A DNA stretch of 64,000 nt from Chloroflexota bacterium (GCA_003228095.2 QGNM01000001.1:1-64000), one strand, 5' to 3'. Positions 30,388 through 41,254 are shown, counted from the first letter of the stretch. Numbers and translations are program-made. Notes: a model not told the origin generated them from the sequence alone.

Positions 30388-31326
30388 CTAAGAATATCCA
30401 GTGGAGCCAAAGTCAATTAATGAGAGATCGTTATCTGATTTATCAGGGTCATTTCTTCGCATAAAATCGGAGACGACTTTTATATAGCGTTCTGGCTCGT
30501 CCCAATAAGGCATATGAGCACTATTTTCATAGATTACAAACTCTGAGCCAGGAATCAAAGATTGATAATGCCCAGTAGTTTCTGGAGTGGCTTCATCAAC
30601 TCTACCGCAGGAAAACAAAGTAGGAACTTTTATTTCATGCAATCTATCAGTTCTGTCATAACCTGCTAACGTACCTGTCATATAGAACTCATTTGGTCCC
30701 CACATAGTTTCGTAAACTATTCGGCCTCTTTGTTTAGCAGTGCTTTTTAATATCTCAGGTTTTGTGTGTAAGGGATTAACGTGCTTGTTATTAAATATCT
30801 CGACGGCACTTTTATATTCCTGAGAATCAATTGTTCCGTTTTTCTGATGCACAGCTAAAGTGCCTTGAACACCTTTATCTAATAGCTTTATGTAGGCATC
30901 ACAGTCTTTAATCCACATAGGTATGCTGATGCACGGACTCGACATTATTACGCTCTGAACCCCTGTAGGCTGTGTAAGCAAATAGTCGGTAGCCAGCATT
31001 GTTCCCCACGAGTGACCTAAGATGTGAACCGAGCTAAATCCTAAAGCATCTCTAAGTTCAGCTAACTCTTGTACGAAACGATCGGTATTCCAAAGGCTTA
31101 AGTCATCTGGACGATCAGACTTCCCACAACCAAGCTGGTCATAAAATATGACTCTTCGTTCGTCCGCTAAAGCCTCTAATGGAGCAAAGCCATTATGAGT
31201 AGAGCCTGGACCACCATGTAGGGTTATTAGAGGCACACCGTCACCTTCGCCCATGATTTTGTACCAAACCTTACCGCCAGGAACATCAGCGTACCCTTCT
31301 AATATTTTATGTTTCTTTTCTGCCAT
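30388..31326 (-). CDS. proline iminopeptidase-family alpha/beta hydrolase
   Basis: LHGGPGSTHNGFAPLEAL; FYDQLGCGKSDRP; ILGHSWGTMLA. Confidence 0.9.
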   Translation of the reverse strand: MAEKKHKILEGYADVPGGKVWYKIMGEGDGVPLITLHGGPGSTHNGFAPLEALADERRVIFYDQLGCGKSDRPDDLSLWNTDRFVQELAELRDALGFSSVHILGHSWGTMLATDYLLTQPTGVQSVIMSSPCISIPMWIKDCDAYIKLLDKGVQGTLAVHQKNGTIDSQEYKSAVEIFNNKHVNPLHTKPEILKSTAKQRGRIVYETMWGPNEFYMTGTLAGYDRTDRLHEIKVPTLFSCGRVDEATPETTGHYQSLIPGSEFVIYENSAHMPYWDEPERYIKVVSDFMRRNDPDKSDNDLSLIDFGSTGYS

Positions 31327-31339
31327 ATTTGCTCCGAAG

Positions 31340-32308
31340 TTAAGGATTAACTATGTTGATCGGTTTGCCTTTTAGAAACGCTAAAACGTTCTTAACAGTA
31401 CCAGAATTTAGCACATCAACTCCTTCGGGAACTACATCAGCTGTATGAGGAGTAAGTACAACATTTTCACAGTCCAAAATAGGATGATCTTTAGTTAATG
31501 GTTCAATGTCAAAAACATCCAATCCCGCACCGCCTAATTGACCAGAATGTAGAGCAGACACCATAGCTGTCGTATCGATCAATGCTCCCCTACCGACATT
31601 AATTAACATGGCTCCCGGTTTCATTGACTTAATTTCTTTTTCCCCAATAAATCCTTCAGTGTCAGGACTTAATCTTGTGTGTAGACTAACCACATCTGAT
31701 GTTTTCAGTAGTTCATCTAAATCGACATAATTAATTCCGGTTGATTTCGACCACTCGATATTAGGATTATATGTCCATGCGATTACGTTCATGCCAAGCG
31801 CTTTAGCCATCTCAGCAGTCTGTTTTCCTATATTTCCCGTCCCTATTATGCCGAGTGTCTTTCCCCTTAGGAAAACCCCATTAACATAAGACCATATACC
31901 AGCTTTCAGCTGAGCGGTATATGACGAAGTTCTCTTGGCAACACCTAACATTAATGCAATCGCATGCTCGGACACGAACGGAGCATTGCTGCCTGGTTGA
32001 TTGCATATGATTATTCCGGCTTTTTTTGCACCATCTAAATCTAAACCATCGGTGCCAACTGAACATGTAGACATCATTTTTAGTTTCGGCAAAGAACTAA
32101 ACTCTTCACCCGACCAATGCAAAGAACTTCTTGAGTTAATTAGAACATCTGCTTTTTCAACTCTTCTCATCTTCTCGGTTTGAGTCAACGGGAAATCAGA
32201 ATAGAGTTTAACTTCGGCATGTTCCTTTAATAACTCAAGATGCGGTGATCCTTCAATTTGAGTTGGAGAATCCGCAGGAATAACGATTAATTTCTTAGAT
32301 GTATTCAA
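31340..32308 (-). CDS. D-2-hydroxyacid dehydrogenase family protein
   Basis: GIIGTGNIGKQTAEMAKALGMNV; INVGRGALIDT; LDVFDIEPL; LTPHTAD. Confidence 0.92.
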   Translation of the reverse strand: MNTSKKLIVIPADSPTQIEGSPHLELLKEHAEVKLYSDFPLTQTEKMRRVEKADVLINSRSSLHWSGEEFSSLPKLKMMSTCSVGTDGLDLDGAKKAGIIICNQPGSNAPFVSEHAIALMLGVAKRTSSYTAQLKAGIWSYVNGVFLRGKTLGIIGTGNIGKQTAEMAKALGMNVIAWTYNPNIEWSKSTGINYVDLDELLKTSDVVSLHTRLSPDTEGFIGEKEIKSMKPGAMLINVGRGALIDTTAMVSALHSGQLGGAGLDVFDIEPLTKDHPILDCENVVLTPHTADVVPEGVDVLNSGTVKNVLAFLKGKPINIVNP

Positions 32309-32312
32309 CTAT

Positions 32313-33257
32313 CTACTCTTTCAATAATTTATTAATTTGCTCTACTTCGTCACTAGTGAGAACCCAATCTGCTGCTGCTGCATTTGATTTAATTTGCTCT
32401 ATCTTCGTAGCTCCTGCTATCACAGTGCTCACAATGTCTTTTGATAATAACCAGGCAAATGCCAATTCCAAAATTGTGTGCCCCCTATCAGTTGCAAATT
32501 TTTCTAGACTTTCTATCAAGTCAAAATTAGCTGTTTCATAAGGCTCTGACTTCGCTTCTAATCTAGAGCCCTTCGGAGGTTTCTGATTTCTTTTATATTT
32601 ACCAGTAAGCAATCCATGGGCCAATGGGAAATACGGGATAACTCCGATTTGATATTCTTCACAAAATGGAATGACTTCTCTTTCAATATCCCGATCAAGC
32701 AAACTGTAGGCCGGCTGAGTACTCACTATAGGCGTCAAATTTAGACTTTTTGATGTCCAAACGCTTTCACATAGCCTCCATGCTTCATAATTGGAGCATC
32801 CTATGTAACGCACTTTTCCCTGCTTTACTAAATCGTCCAAAGCCCTTAATGTCTCTTCAATAGATGTCTCTTTATCCACCCAGTGGAGTTGATAGAGATC
32901 TACATAATCTGTTTGCAATCTTTTTAAACTAGCTTCTATTTCATGAAATATTGATTTTCTAGATAATCCTTCCGCGTGAGGGCCTTCCCCCATAGGTCCA
33001 CGAACTTTAGTAGCAATTAATGCTTGGTGTCTTTTACTCTTTAGAGCCTTGCCTATATATTCTTCAGATTTGCCATTACCATAAACATTTGCTGTATCAA
33101 TCATGTTTATTCCAACGTCTAAAGCAGCATCAATAAGAGTAGCGGCTTCCTCAGGGCCCATGTGGAAAGGCCATTTATCGTTGGTTCCAAAATTATTTGC
33201 ACCAAAACCAATTTCAGAAACCTTAAGACCAGAATTACCTAAATTACGATATTTCAT
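32313..33257 (-). CDS. aldo/keto reductase
   Basis: MKYRNLGNSGLKVSEIGFG; DVGINMIDTANVYGNGKSEE; DLYQLHW. Confidence 0.95.
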   Translation of the reverse strand: MKYRNLGNSGLKVSEIGFGANNFGTNDKWPFHMGPEEAATLIDAALDVGINMIDTANVYGNGKSEEYIGKALKSKRHQALIATKVRGPMGEGPHAEGLSRKSIFHEIEASLKRLQTDYVDLYQLHWVDKETSIEETLRALDDLVKQGKVRYIGCSNYEAWRLCESVWTSKSLNLTPIVSTQPAYSLLDRDIEREVIPFCEEYQIGVIPYFPLAHGLLTGKYKRNQKPPKGSRLEAKSEPYETANFDLIESLEKFATDRGHTILELAFAWLLSKDIVSTVIAGATKIEQIKSNAAAADWVLTSDEVEQINKLLKE

Positions 33258-33292
33258 TTATCTATCCTTTATAGGTCGCCTACTGATATCAC

Positions 33293-33988
33293 TTATATTT
33301 TGACTGGCTTAGCAACCAATAAGCCATCTGTTTTTTCGATTCTAATAGCAAAATCTGCTGAGTCAATCTTTAAAGCTATATCTAAATCTTTTGGATGATA
33401 TTGAGGCTGATTAGAATCTCCATATTTTTGTGCCTCTTCGCCTACTCTAACCAAATTTAAAACTGATTCATGATCAGGCTTTCTGCCCTGCAGAAGATTC
33501 CGAAGGTATAAAGCACACTGTTCATCCTCATCAGACCTTGTTGTGCCCCAAGCTCCCATCGCAAATATACTTACGGATTCACATTTTGATAGCTTCACCA
33601 AATCAGCAGTAATACTTGCATTCATTAACGAAGCTGCAAATATTGTAGATGCTCCAGCTTTACTTGCTTTTTCAACTCCTGTCGTCCCAGCCCTGGTTGA
33701 CTGAACAACTGTAGCACCTTTAATCTTTGCATTTGATAACTCAAATGGTGAATTTCCGAAACTGAAACCTTCTGGTTTTATCCCATCTACCTCACCCATT
33801 GAGATATCAGCAAGGCCGGTTCTTTGTATTTCCAAAGCCTGTTCAACTTCTTCCACCATAATAATTTTGGTGACACCATTTTGAAAAGCAACCACAGCTG
33901 TCGAAAACGCTCTCAAAACGTCTATTACTATTACAGTGCCAGATATAGTTGATATCGATGCGGCAAGGCTGTCTATATTTACAAGCAA
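33293..33988 (-). CDS. comB: 2-phosphosulfolactate phosphatase
   Basis: VIVIDVLRAFSTAVVAFQNG; VVQSTRAGTTGVEKA. Confidence 0.88.
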   Translation of the reverse strand: MLVNIDSLAASISTISGTVIVIDVLRAFSTAVVAFQNGVTKIIMVEEVEQALEIQRTGLADISMGEVDGIKPEGFSFGNSPFELSNAKIKGATVVQSTRAGTTGVEKASKAGASTIFAASLMNASITADLVKLSKCESVSIFAMGAWGTTRSDEDEQCALYLRNLLQGRKPDHESVLNLVRVGEEAQKYGDSNQPQYHPKDLDIALKIDSADFAIRIEKTDGLLVAKPVKI

Positions 33989-34018
33989 GGTAATCTCGAA
34001 TTATCTACTTAGAGGTTT

Positions 34019-34936
34019 TTAATTACGCAGTTCTTTAGGCAAAACAAAAGTTATATCTTCATCCACTCCATCGATCCTATTAACTTCGTCGGGTTTTATT
34101 TTGTCAATCACAGCAAGTATCAATTCATCCGGCGTGGATGCTCCTGAAGTTATACCAACTTGCTCAATACCATCGAGCCAATCATCATCTATCTCATCTG
34201 GTCCATTAACTAAATATGCAGTTACACCCGCTGCCTCCGCCACCTCTCTTAACCTATTACAGTTAGAGCTGTTTGGAGCTCCGATAACTAACACTAAATC
34301 CACTAACTTGCATAATTGTTTAACTGCCGCTTGTCTATTGGTTGTGGCATAGCACAAATCGTTTCTGACTGTTACATTATCAAATTGGTCTGTTATACCA
34401 TCTATCGCTGCTTGAGTATCATCTACTGAGAGAGTAGTTTGTGTAAGTACCGCAACTGGTGCTTTTTTATCCCATGCGGGTATATCAAATCCTTCTCTCT
34501 CATCTATTAAATGCATTTCTGACTGGCCCATAGTTCCGATAACTTCCTGATGCCCTCTGTGGCCAACTAATATTACCCGCATCCCTTCTCTAGTATATTT
34601 CTTGGCTTCATTGTGTACTTTAGTAACGAGAGGGCAAGTAGCGTCAATTACATGCAATTTATTTTGCTCAGCTTTATCAAAATCTGAAGGGGGAGAACCG
34701 TGAGCAGAAAATACAACTGTTGAACCATGTGGTATTTCTTCTACCTTTTCAACAGTAATAGCTCCTTTGCTTTCAAGTGATTTAACTACATATGGGTTAT
34801 GGACAATCTCATGCTTAACATATATTGGCGTGCCAAACTTTTTCAAAGCAAGCTCAACAACATCTATAGCACGAACAACTCCAGCACAAAACCCTCTAGG
34901 AACTCCGAGATAAACTTTCAATTTGAAATCCTCCAA
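34019..34936 (-). CDS. ispH: 4-hydroxy-3-methylbut-2-enyl diphosphate reductase
   Basis: GVPRGFCAGVVRAIDVVE; VFSAHGSPP; DATCPLVTKVHNEA; TSGASTPDELI. Confidence 0.97.
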   Translation of the reverse strand: MEDFKLKVYLGVPRGFCAGVVRAIDVVELALKKFGTPIYVKHEIVHNPYVVKSLESKGAITVEKVEEIPHGSTVVFSAHGSPPSDFDKAEQNKLHVIDATCPLVTKVHNEAKKYTREGMRVILVGHRGHQEVIGTMGQSEMHLIDEREGFDIPAWDKKAPVAVLTQTTLSVDDTQAAIDGITDQFDNVTVRNDLCYATTNRQAAVKQLCKLVDLVLVIGAPNSSNCNRLREVAEAAGVTAYLVNGPDEIDDDWLDGIEQVGITSGASTPDELILAVIDKIKPDEVNRIDGVDEDITFVLPKELRN

Positions 34937-35046
34937 AAAGAAATTTTAGCATAGGCTTTGAAGGTAATCTGGAAATTTATAAAGTTGTATACTAATCTAC
35001 TATGCTTTTATGTTTACTAGCATAAGGATTAATAAAGGATTATTGA

Positions 35047-36231
35047 ATGTTTAAACTTGTGTTATTTATTGGATTACTATTGATCGGACTTTTAGCATGT
35101 AGTAACTCCACAGAACCATCAACAGGCACCATGTCTGCTGGAATTGATAAAACCGAAGATTCATCAGATCAGCTGGTTAACGAAAATAAATCAGATAGCT
35201 TAACTATCTCAACTGGTTCCATCAGTGACACGGGAGAAATGGCGGAAAAACGAATTCAGTTCACAGGAGTAGCACTTCCAGATGGGCGAGCTTTAGTGAT
35301 GGGCGGTATAAGTGAAGGTGCTTCACAAGGATATTCAAAAGCCATGAGCAAAACCTCTGAGATTTTCGACCCTGCAACTGGTACATGGGACTTTATTGCT
35401 GAACCAATAAAAGAGCGTAAGTCTCTAATTCTAGTAGTATTAAACGATGGCAGAGTTATAGCCACTGGCGGCGCGGGAAATCAAGAGTTTGCTTTAGACA
35501 GGGCTGAGGTATGGAATCCTGAAACTAATGCCTGGTCGGAAACTAGCACAATGAAGTTTGAACGTGTAGATGCTGCTGGAGTATTACTCAATGATGGGCG
35601 CGTACTTTTATCCGGTGGGGCTGATAACGAACTTCGAAAGCATTCATCAACTGAAATATATGACCCTTCTACTGACACTTGGACCGAAGTTGCCTCAATG
35701 ACAGAGAAACGTATCTTACATACGGCTACTCTGCTGAATGACGGACGTGTACTTGTTACCGGAGGGGGCAACCCAGATGGGCCTTTTATAAAAATGGCTG
35801 AAGTATACGACCCTCAAAACAACACCTGGTCTCTTGCGGGAGAAATGTCGACAGGAAGAACCTTACATACTGCCACACTACTAAAAGATGGACGTGTCCT
35901 AGTAATAGGAGGAATGGGTAAACGTAAAACTGCGGAAATCTGGGATCCGGCCACCGAAGGATGGACCTCAGCTGGAGAAACTGAAATCCCGCGAGCTAAA
36001 CATCAGGCAAACCTATTACCAGATGGTCGTGTACTAGTAACTGGAGCTCTAGGAAATAAAGTTGAGACAGAGATATATGACCCAGAGTCCAATGCATGGA
36101 CCCCTGGTCCGGATATGTCATCATCACGGTATAGTCATGTTGCATTAACTTTGTCAGATGGCAGCGTTATTATTACGGGTGGTTTCGGGCAGAAAAAATC
36201 ATTGGCAGTATCAGAGTTATATACTCCATAA
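35047..36231 (+). CDS. lipoprotein with Kelch-type beta-propeller repeats (paralog of 734-1954)
   Basis: Lipobox LLAC; repeats HTATLLNDGRVLVTGGG...AEVYDPQNNTW. Confidence 0.85.
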   Translation: MFKLVLFIGLLLIGLLACSNSTEPSTGTMSAGIDKTEDSSDQLVNENKSDSLTISTGSISDTGEMAEKRIQFTGVALPDGRALVMGGISEGASQGYSKAMSKTSEIFDPATGTWDFIAEPIKERKSLILVVLNDGRVIATGGAGNQEFALDRAEVWNPETNAWSETSTMKFERVDAAGVLLNDGRVLLSGGADNELRKHSSTEIYDPSTDTWTEVASMTEKRILHTATLLNDGRVLVTGGGNPDGPFIKMAEVYDPQNNTWSLAGEMSTGRTLHTATLLKDGRVLVIGGMGKRKTAEIWDPATEGWTSAGETEIPRAKHQANLLPDGRVLVTGALGNKVETEIYDPESNAWTPGPDMSSSRYSHVALTLSDGSVIITGGFGQKKSLAVSELYTP

Positions 36232-36284
36232 TAAAGACCCATAAAAACGTTTTGAGCCCAGTATACATGCATACTATTGAGCTC

Positions 36285-36304
36285 ATTAAATTACGTAATT
36301 TAAT
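36285..36304. promoter_or_regulatory. 20-bp perfect palindrome ATTAAATTACGTAATTTAAT
   Basis: Read directly, 43 bp before the aminotransferase start. Confidence 0.4.
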
Positions 36305-36347
36305 TAAACTTATATGAAAAATTTGACCCACTGAGCAGAGGTAATTA

Positions 36348-37511
36348 ATGAAGTTAGCAAACAGAATGAGTAGGCTAGGTACTGAGACTGCTTTTGAAGT
36401 ATTAGCTAGAGCAAAAAAATTAGAAGCTGAAGGCAGAGATATCATACATCTGCAGATAGGAGAACCTGATTTTGATACTCCTCCAAATATAGTAGCTGCT
36501 GGAGCTCAGGCTCTTAACGATGGCTATACCCATTATGGTCCGTCTCCAGGAATGCCAGATGTAAGGGCACGTATTGCTAAAGAAATTGAGATGACACGGC
36601 ACATTGATGTTTCTCCCGAAAATGTGGTTGTCACACCTGGTGGAAAACCCATAATGTTTTTTACTATGCTTTCATTAATCAATGAAGGCGACGAAGTACT
36701 ATACCCAAATCCTGGATTTCCCATTTATGAATCTATGATCAATTATGTCGGTGGTGTTCCAGTGCCAATGCAACTCCATGAAAGTAAAGAGTTCAGCATT
36801 GACATTGAAGAAATTGAATCAAAAATTACTTCTAAAACAAAATTGATGATATTAAATTCACCTAACAATCCTTGCGGCAGCATAATTACAAAGAATGACC
36901 TAGAGAAACTTGCCGAATTATCTATAAAACATGACATATACGTCATGTCAGATGAAATATACATAAGATTCTTGTATGAAGGTAAACACGAATCCATCAC
37001 ACAATTCCAAGGAATGGTGGATAGAACTATTATTTTGGATGGCTTTTCAAAAACGTATGCCATGACAGGATGGAGAATTGGCTATGGAATTATGCCTGAA
37101 AATTTAGCGAGTCAAATGGGTAAACTCATGGCTAATAGCGTTTCTTGCACCTCTTCAGCAACTCAGATAGCAGCCATTGAGGCACTTGATGGATCTCAAG
37201 ATGAACCGAACAAAATGGTTCAGGAATTTAAGAGACGTCGAGACATTATTGTTAATGGATTAAACAACATCAAGGGAATATCATGCCAGATGCCAAAGGG
37301 CGCTTTTTACGTTTTCCCGAATGTTAAAGAAACAGGAATGTCCAGCCGAAACTTTGCAGACAATCTATTACAGAAAGCTGGAGTAGCATGTTTAGCCGGC
37401 GAAGACTTTGGCAAATATGGTGATGGCTTCGTACGTTTTTCATTCGCTAATTCAGCTGAAAATATACAAAAAGCCTTGGATAGAATTGATAGTTTTGTTC
37501 AGAAAATCTAA
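36348..37511 (+). CDS. pyridoxal-phosphate class I/II aminotransferase
   Basis: IIHLQIGEPDFDTP; NSPNNPCGS; DGFSKTYAMTGWRIGY. Confidence 0.93.
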   Translation: MKLANRMSRLGTETAFEVLARAKKLEAEGRDIIHLQIGEPDFDTPPNIVAAGAQALNDGYTHYGPSPGMPDVRARIAKEIEMTRHIDVSPENVVVTPGGKPIMFFTMLSLINEGDEVLYPNPGFPIYESMINYVGGVPVPMQLHESKEFSIDIEEIESKITSKTKLMILNSPNNPCGSIITKNDLEKLAELSIKHDIYVMSDEIYIRFLYEGKHESITQFQGMVDRTIILDGFSKTYAMTGWRIGYGIMPENLASQMGKLMANSVSCTSSATQIAAIEALDGSQDEPNKMVQEFKRRRDIIVNGLNNIKGISCQMPKGAFYVFPNVKETGMSSRNFADNLLQKAGVACLAGEDFGKYGDGFVRFSFANSAENIQKALDRIDSFVQKI

Positions 37512-37591
37512 TAACGTTAAAATGCTAACTAATTAGCAAAAAATAATCTTTATTTGATTTGCCTAAATAATAGATCAATCGGACATTCTAA

Positions 37592-39244
37592 ATGCGCATC
37601 GCTCTATCACAGATTAATGTAACTGTCGGAGATATAGATGGAAACATCGATAGGATCTTGCAATGCATTAAATCAGCGAGAGATTTAGGGGTTAACCTTA
37701 TAGCGTTTCCCGAGCTATGTATCACAGGATATCCTCCCGAAGATCTCGTATTTAAAAAACAGTTTGTAAACGACAATCTGACAGCACTTCAAAGTGTAAT
37801 CTCAGCTTCGAGTAATATCTGTGTTGTAATCGGGTATATAGATAAAGATGCAGATGCCATTTACAACGCTGCAGCCATAATTGAGCGCCAAGCCTTAATA
37901 GGCACATATCGAAAAATGGTATTGCCAAATTATGGGGTGTTTGATGAGCAGCGATATTTTACTCCAGGTAATAAACCAACAATCTTCAACATAAACGGAA
38001 TTAAAACTGCGGTAAATATTTGTGAGGATATCTGGTCAGATGAAGGTCCAATTAAGTATCAACGAGAATCTGGTTCCAAATTACTGATTAATATTAATGC
38101 ATCCCCATATCACAGAGGTAAACGTGAAGAGAGAGAATTATTATTATCTAAGCGAGCTTTAGAAAATAATCTAGCCATTGCCTATGTTAATTTAGTTGGA
38201 GGCCAAGACGAATTAGTTTTTGATGGGACTAGCGTTATTGTTTCCCCTGAAGGTGAAGTGCTTGCCAGAGCATCACAGTTTTCTGAGGACAGCTTGGTAT
38301 TCGACATCAGTTTAGAGGAAGATCTCAACACCAAAAAATGTAAAGTGAGCAACTTTAATCTTGCAAAAAATAGCAAGGTTAAAAACAAAGAACCTATGGA
38401 TGATTTAGAGGAGGTTTACGCGGCACTTGTCACAGGAACAAAAGATTATGTGAAAAAGTCAGGGTTTGAAAAAGTAATAGTAGCAATTTCAGGAGGTATT
38501 GACTCAGCTCTGGTGGCAACGATAGCCGTTGATGCATTAGGTAGCGAAAATGTTGTAGGGCTTTCTATGCCATCTCGGTATTCCTCAGAAGGGAGCGTTA
38601 CTGACAGTGAATTGTTGGCAAAGAACATTGGCATTGATTTACTTAAAACATCCATTGAACCAGTTTTTTCCGAGTACTTAGCCACATTAAAAGGTTTATT
38701 CAAAAAAGCTAAGCCAAATATAGCTGAAGAAAATTTGCAATCTAGAACTAGGGGTACTCTAGTAATGGCAATGTCCAACAAATTTGATTGGTTGACGTTA
38801 ACCACTGGTAATAAGAGTGAATATGCAACTGGCTATGCAACTTTGTACGGGGACATGGCTGGTGGTTTTGCTGTCATTAAAGACGTACCAAAAACCCTAG
38901 TTTATAAACTTTGCGACTATAGAAACACAGTTAACAAATCAATACCAACGGAGATCATCCAAAAACCACCTAGTGCGGAGCTCAAGCTCAATCAACTAGA
39001 TGAAGATTCGTTACCACCATACGATCAACTTGACGAAATCTTGAAAGCTTACGTGGAGGATGACAAAATGTACAAAGAAATCATCGCTGATGGCCACGAT
39101 CAAAAGGTAGTGAGAAGAGTTATTGACTTGGTAGACAGCTCAGAACATAAAAGGAGACAAACTCCGCCAGGAGTTAAAATAACTAAGCGGAACTTTGGTC
39201 GAGATAGACGCATGCCAATAGTAAATCGTTATAAATCATACTAA
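37592..39244 (+). CDS. nadE: glutamine-dependent NAD+ synthase
   Basis: N-terminal nitrilase-like domain (FPELCITGYPPEDL, NICEDIW); VAISGGIDSALVATIA; TGNKSEYATGYATLYGDMAGGFAV. Confidence 0.96.
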   Translation: MRIALSQINVTVGDIDGNIDRILQCIKSARDLGVNLIAFPELCITGYPPEDLVFKKQFVNDNLTALQSVISASSNICVVIGYIDKDADAIYNAAAIIERQALIGTYRKMVLPNYGVFDEQRYFTPGNKPTIFNINGIKTAVNICEDIWSDEGPIKYQRESGSKLLININASPYHRGKREERELLLSKRALENNLAIAYVNLVGGQDELVFDGTSVIVSPEGEVLARASQFSEDSLVFDISLEEDLNTKKCKVSNFNLAKNSKVKNKEPMDDLEEVYAALVTGTKDYVKKSGFEKVIVAISGGIDSALVATIAVDALGSENVVGLSMPSRYSSEGSVTDSELLAKNIGIDLLKTSIEPVFSEYLATLKGLFKKAKPNIAEENLQSRTRGTLVMAMSNKFDWLTLTTGNKSEYATGYATLYGDMAGGFAVIKDVPKTLVYKLCDYRNTVNKSIPTEIIQKPPSAELKLNQLDEDSLPPYDQLDEILKAYVEDDKMYKEIIADGHDQKVVRRVIDLVDSSEHKRRQTPPGVKITKRNFGRDRRMPIVNRYKSY

Positions 39245-39250
39245 TTTAAA

Positions 39251-40141
39251 TTGACTATATTAAAACCAAAAATAGGTGCAGTATTTCCTCAAACTGAGAT
39301 CGGTAACGATCCTGATGAAATAAAACAATATGTTACTGCAGTAGAGTCAATGGGGTTCGATCACATACTAATTTATGATCATGTTTTAGGGGTTAATACC
39401 GCAAATCGCCCAAATTGGAAGGGTGCTTATAAACTTGAAGATTCATTCCACGAAGTCATGGTTTTATTCGGTTACATAGCAGCGATAACCACAAAGATAG
39501 AATTAGCTACAGGTATTCTAGTATTGCCTCAAAGAGACACTGCTCTAGTCGCAAAACAGGCAGCCGAATTAGACATTTTAAGCAATGGCAGGTTACGCCT
39601 TGGTGTGGGAACAGGATGGAATGGTGTGGAATTTGAAGCTCTTAATAGTGACTTTACTAACCGCGGTGTAAGAATAGAAGAACAGGTGTCGGTACTTCGT
39701 GAATTTTGGACGAAAGAATTAGTCGCATACGAAGGTAAATGGCATCATTTAAATGATGTTGGGATAAATCCGTTACCATTGCAGCGCCCCATACCTATAT
39801 GGTTTGGTGGAGCAGCTGATGCTGTTATGCAAAGGATAGGTAAAATGGGCGATGGGTGGATATACCCAGGTTATTCTCCATTCCCAGAGATACAATCAAA
39901 AACTATGCTCGACTCGATCAAAAACTCTGCAATTCAGTCTAATAGATTGACAAGCGATATAGGGGTTGAAAAAATCCTTGCTGAATCAGAAAAACCGAAA
40001 GATGGATGGGCAGATCCAGTAAAAAGCTGGATGGAATTCGGAGCAACTCATCTTTCACTCAATACAATGGGAGCAGATTTGAGGTCAACCAACAGCCATC
40101 TTCACGCTTTAGAAACATTCATTAATGAGATAATAAGGTAA
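39251..40141 (+). CDS. LLM class flavin/F420-dependent oxidoreductase (TTG start)
   Basis: AVFPQTEIGNDPDEIKQYV; LATGILVLPQRDTALVAKQAAELDILSNGRLRLGVGTGWN. Confidence 0.92.
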   Translation: MTILKPKIGAVFPQTEIGNDPDEIKQYVTAVESMGFDHILIYDHVLGVNTANRPNWKGAYKLEDSFHEVMVLFGYIAAITTKIELATGILVLPQRDTALVAKQAAELDILSNGRLRLGVGTGWNGVEFEALNSDFTNRGVRIEEQVSVLREFWTKELVAYEGKWHHLNDVGINPLPLQRPIPIWFGGAADAVMQRIGKMGDGWIYPGYSPFPEIQSKTMLDSIKNSAIQSNRLTSDIGVEKILAESEKPKDGWADPVKSWMEFGATHLSLNTMGADLRSTNSHLHALETFINEIIR

Positions 40142-40148
40142 AGATATA

Positions 40149-41231
40149 ATGAATTTACTAAAAACTCCATTACATAAAACTCATATAGAATCTGGTGCCC
40201 GCATGGTACCTTTCGCTGGCTGGGACATGCCTGTTCAATATAGTGGGATATTAGATGAAGTTAAGGCAGTGAGAACTAATTGCGGTCTATTTGATGTGTC
40301 ACATATGGGTAGGCTAGATATACATGGAGCACATGCCACTGACTTCCTCAATAAAACTCTGAGCGTCGACGTTATTAAACTTAGACCAAACAGGGCGAGA
40401 TATGGGGTTATATGTAATGCTGCTGGTGGAATAATAGATGACTGCATTGTATATAAATTTGACCCAGAACACTTTTTGCTTGTCCCAAATGCATCAAATA
40501 AAAATTCGGTTATCGATTGGTTAAATCAACATGTCAGCAATGCTGAAGTTACAATCACCGATATAACAGATCAACAAGCAATGATAGCTTTACAAGGACC
40601 TAATTCTATAAAGGCACTGAATAGTCAAGTGTCAAATGATATATCGAATTTAAAAATGTTTAACTTCACGCAAGATTCGATTGACGGAGTCGAAGTAATG
40701 ATTGCAAGGACTGGATACACTGGTGAAGATGGGGTCGAATTATTTGTCCCTAAGTCTAAAGCTCCAAAAATTTGGGAAACTTTTGCTCGCAATGGAGCAA
40801 AACCATGTGGTCTTGGGTCACGCGACTTACTCAGAATAGAGGCAGGACTTCTGTTACATGGTAACGATATGGATATAACAATAAATCCTTTTGAGGCCGG
40901 TCTCGATAAATTTGTTAACCTTGATAAAGATGATTATATTCCAGGCCCTGCTTTAAGAATAATATGCTCTAATGTACCTGATAAAAAGCTGCTGGCTTTA
41001 TATATCAGTGGTAATCGAGTAGCTAGACCAGGGTACTCATTAATTTATAAAAATAAGGAGGTAGGGCATATTACATCTGGCACTTACTCACCGACACTAG
41101 ATAGAAATATTGCCTTAGGCTATGTTCAGACAGCGCTTATTGATAACTACACTAACTTAAAGTGTGATATAAGAGGACAAATTACAGATTTAGAAGTCAC
41201 AGGACTGCCTTTTTACTCTAGAAATATTTAA
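40149..41231 (+). CDS. gcvT: glycine cleavage system aminomethyltransferase (T protein)
   Basis: TPLHKTHIESGARMVPFAGWDMPVQYSG; ARTGYTGEDGVELF. Confidence 0.97.
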   Translation: MNLLKTPLHKTHIESGARMVPFAGWDMPVQYSGILDEVKAVRTNCGLFDVSHMGRLDIHGAHATDFLNKTLSVDVIKLRPNRARYGVICNAAGGIIDDCIVYKFDPEHFLLVPNASNKNSVIDWLNQHVSNAEVTITDITDQQAMIALQGPNSIKALNSQVSNDISNLKMFNFTQDSIDGVEVMIARTGYTGEDGVELFVPKSKAPKIWETFARNGAKPCGLGSRDLLRIEAGLLLHGNDMDITINPFEAGLDKFVNLDKDDYIPGPALRIICSNVPDKKLLALYISGNRVARPGYSLIYKNKEVGHITSGTYSPTLDRNIALGYVQTALIDNYTNLKCDIRGQITDLEVTGLPFYSRNI

Positions 41232-41254
41232 TATGTAAATTAAGAGGTAATTTA

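Noticed and set aside
40142-40148. Glycine riboswitch upstream of gcvT
   Set aside because: Only 7 bp separates gcvT from the preceding gene; no aptamer can fit.
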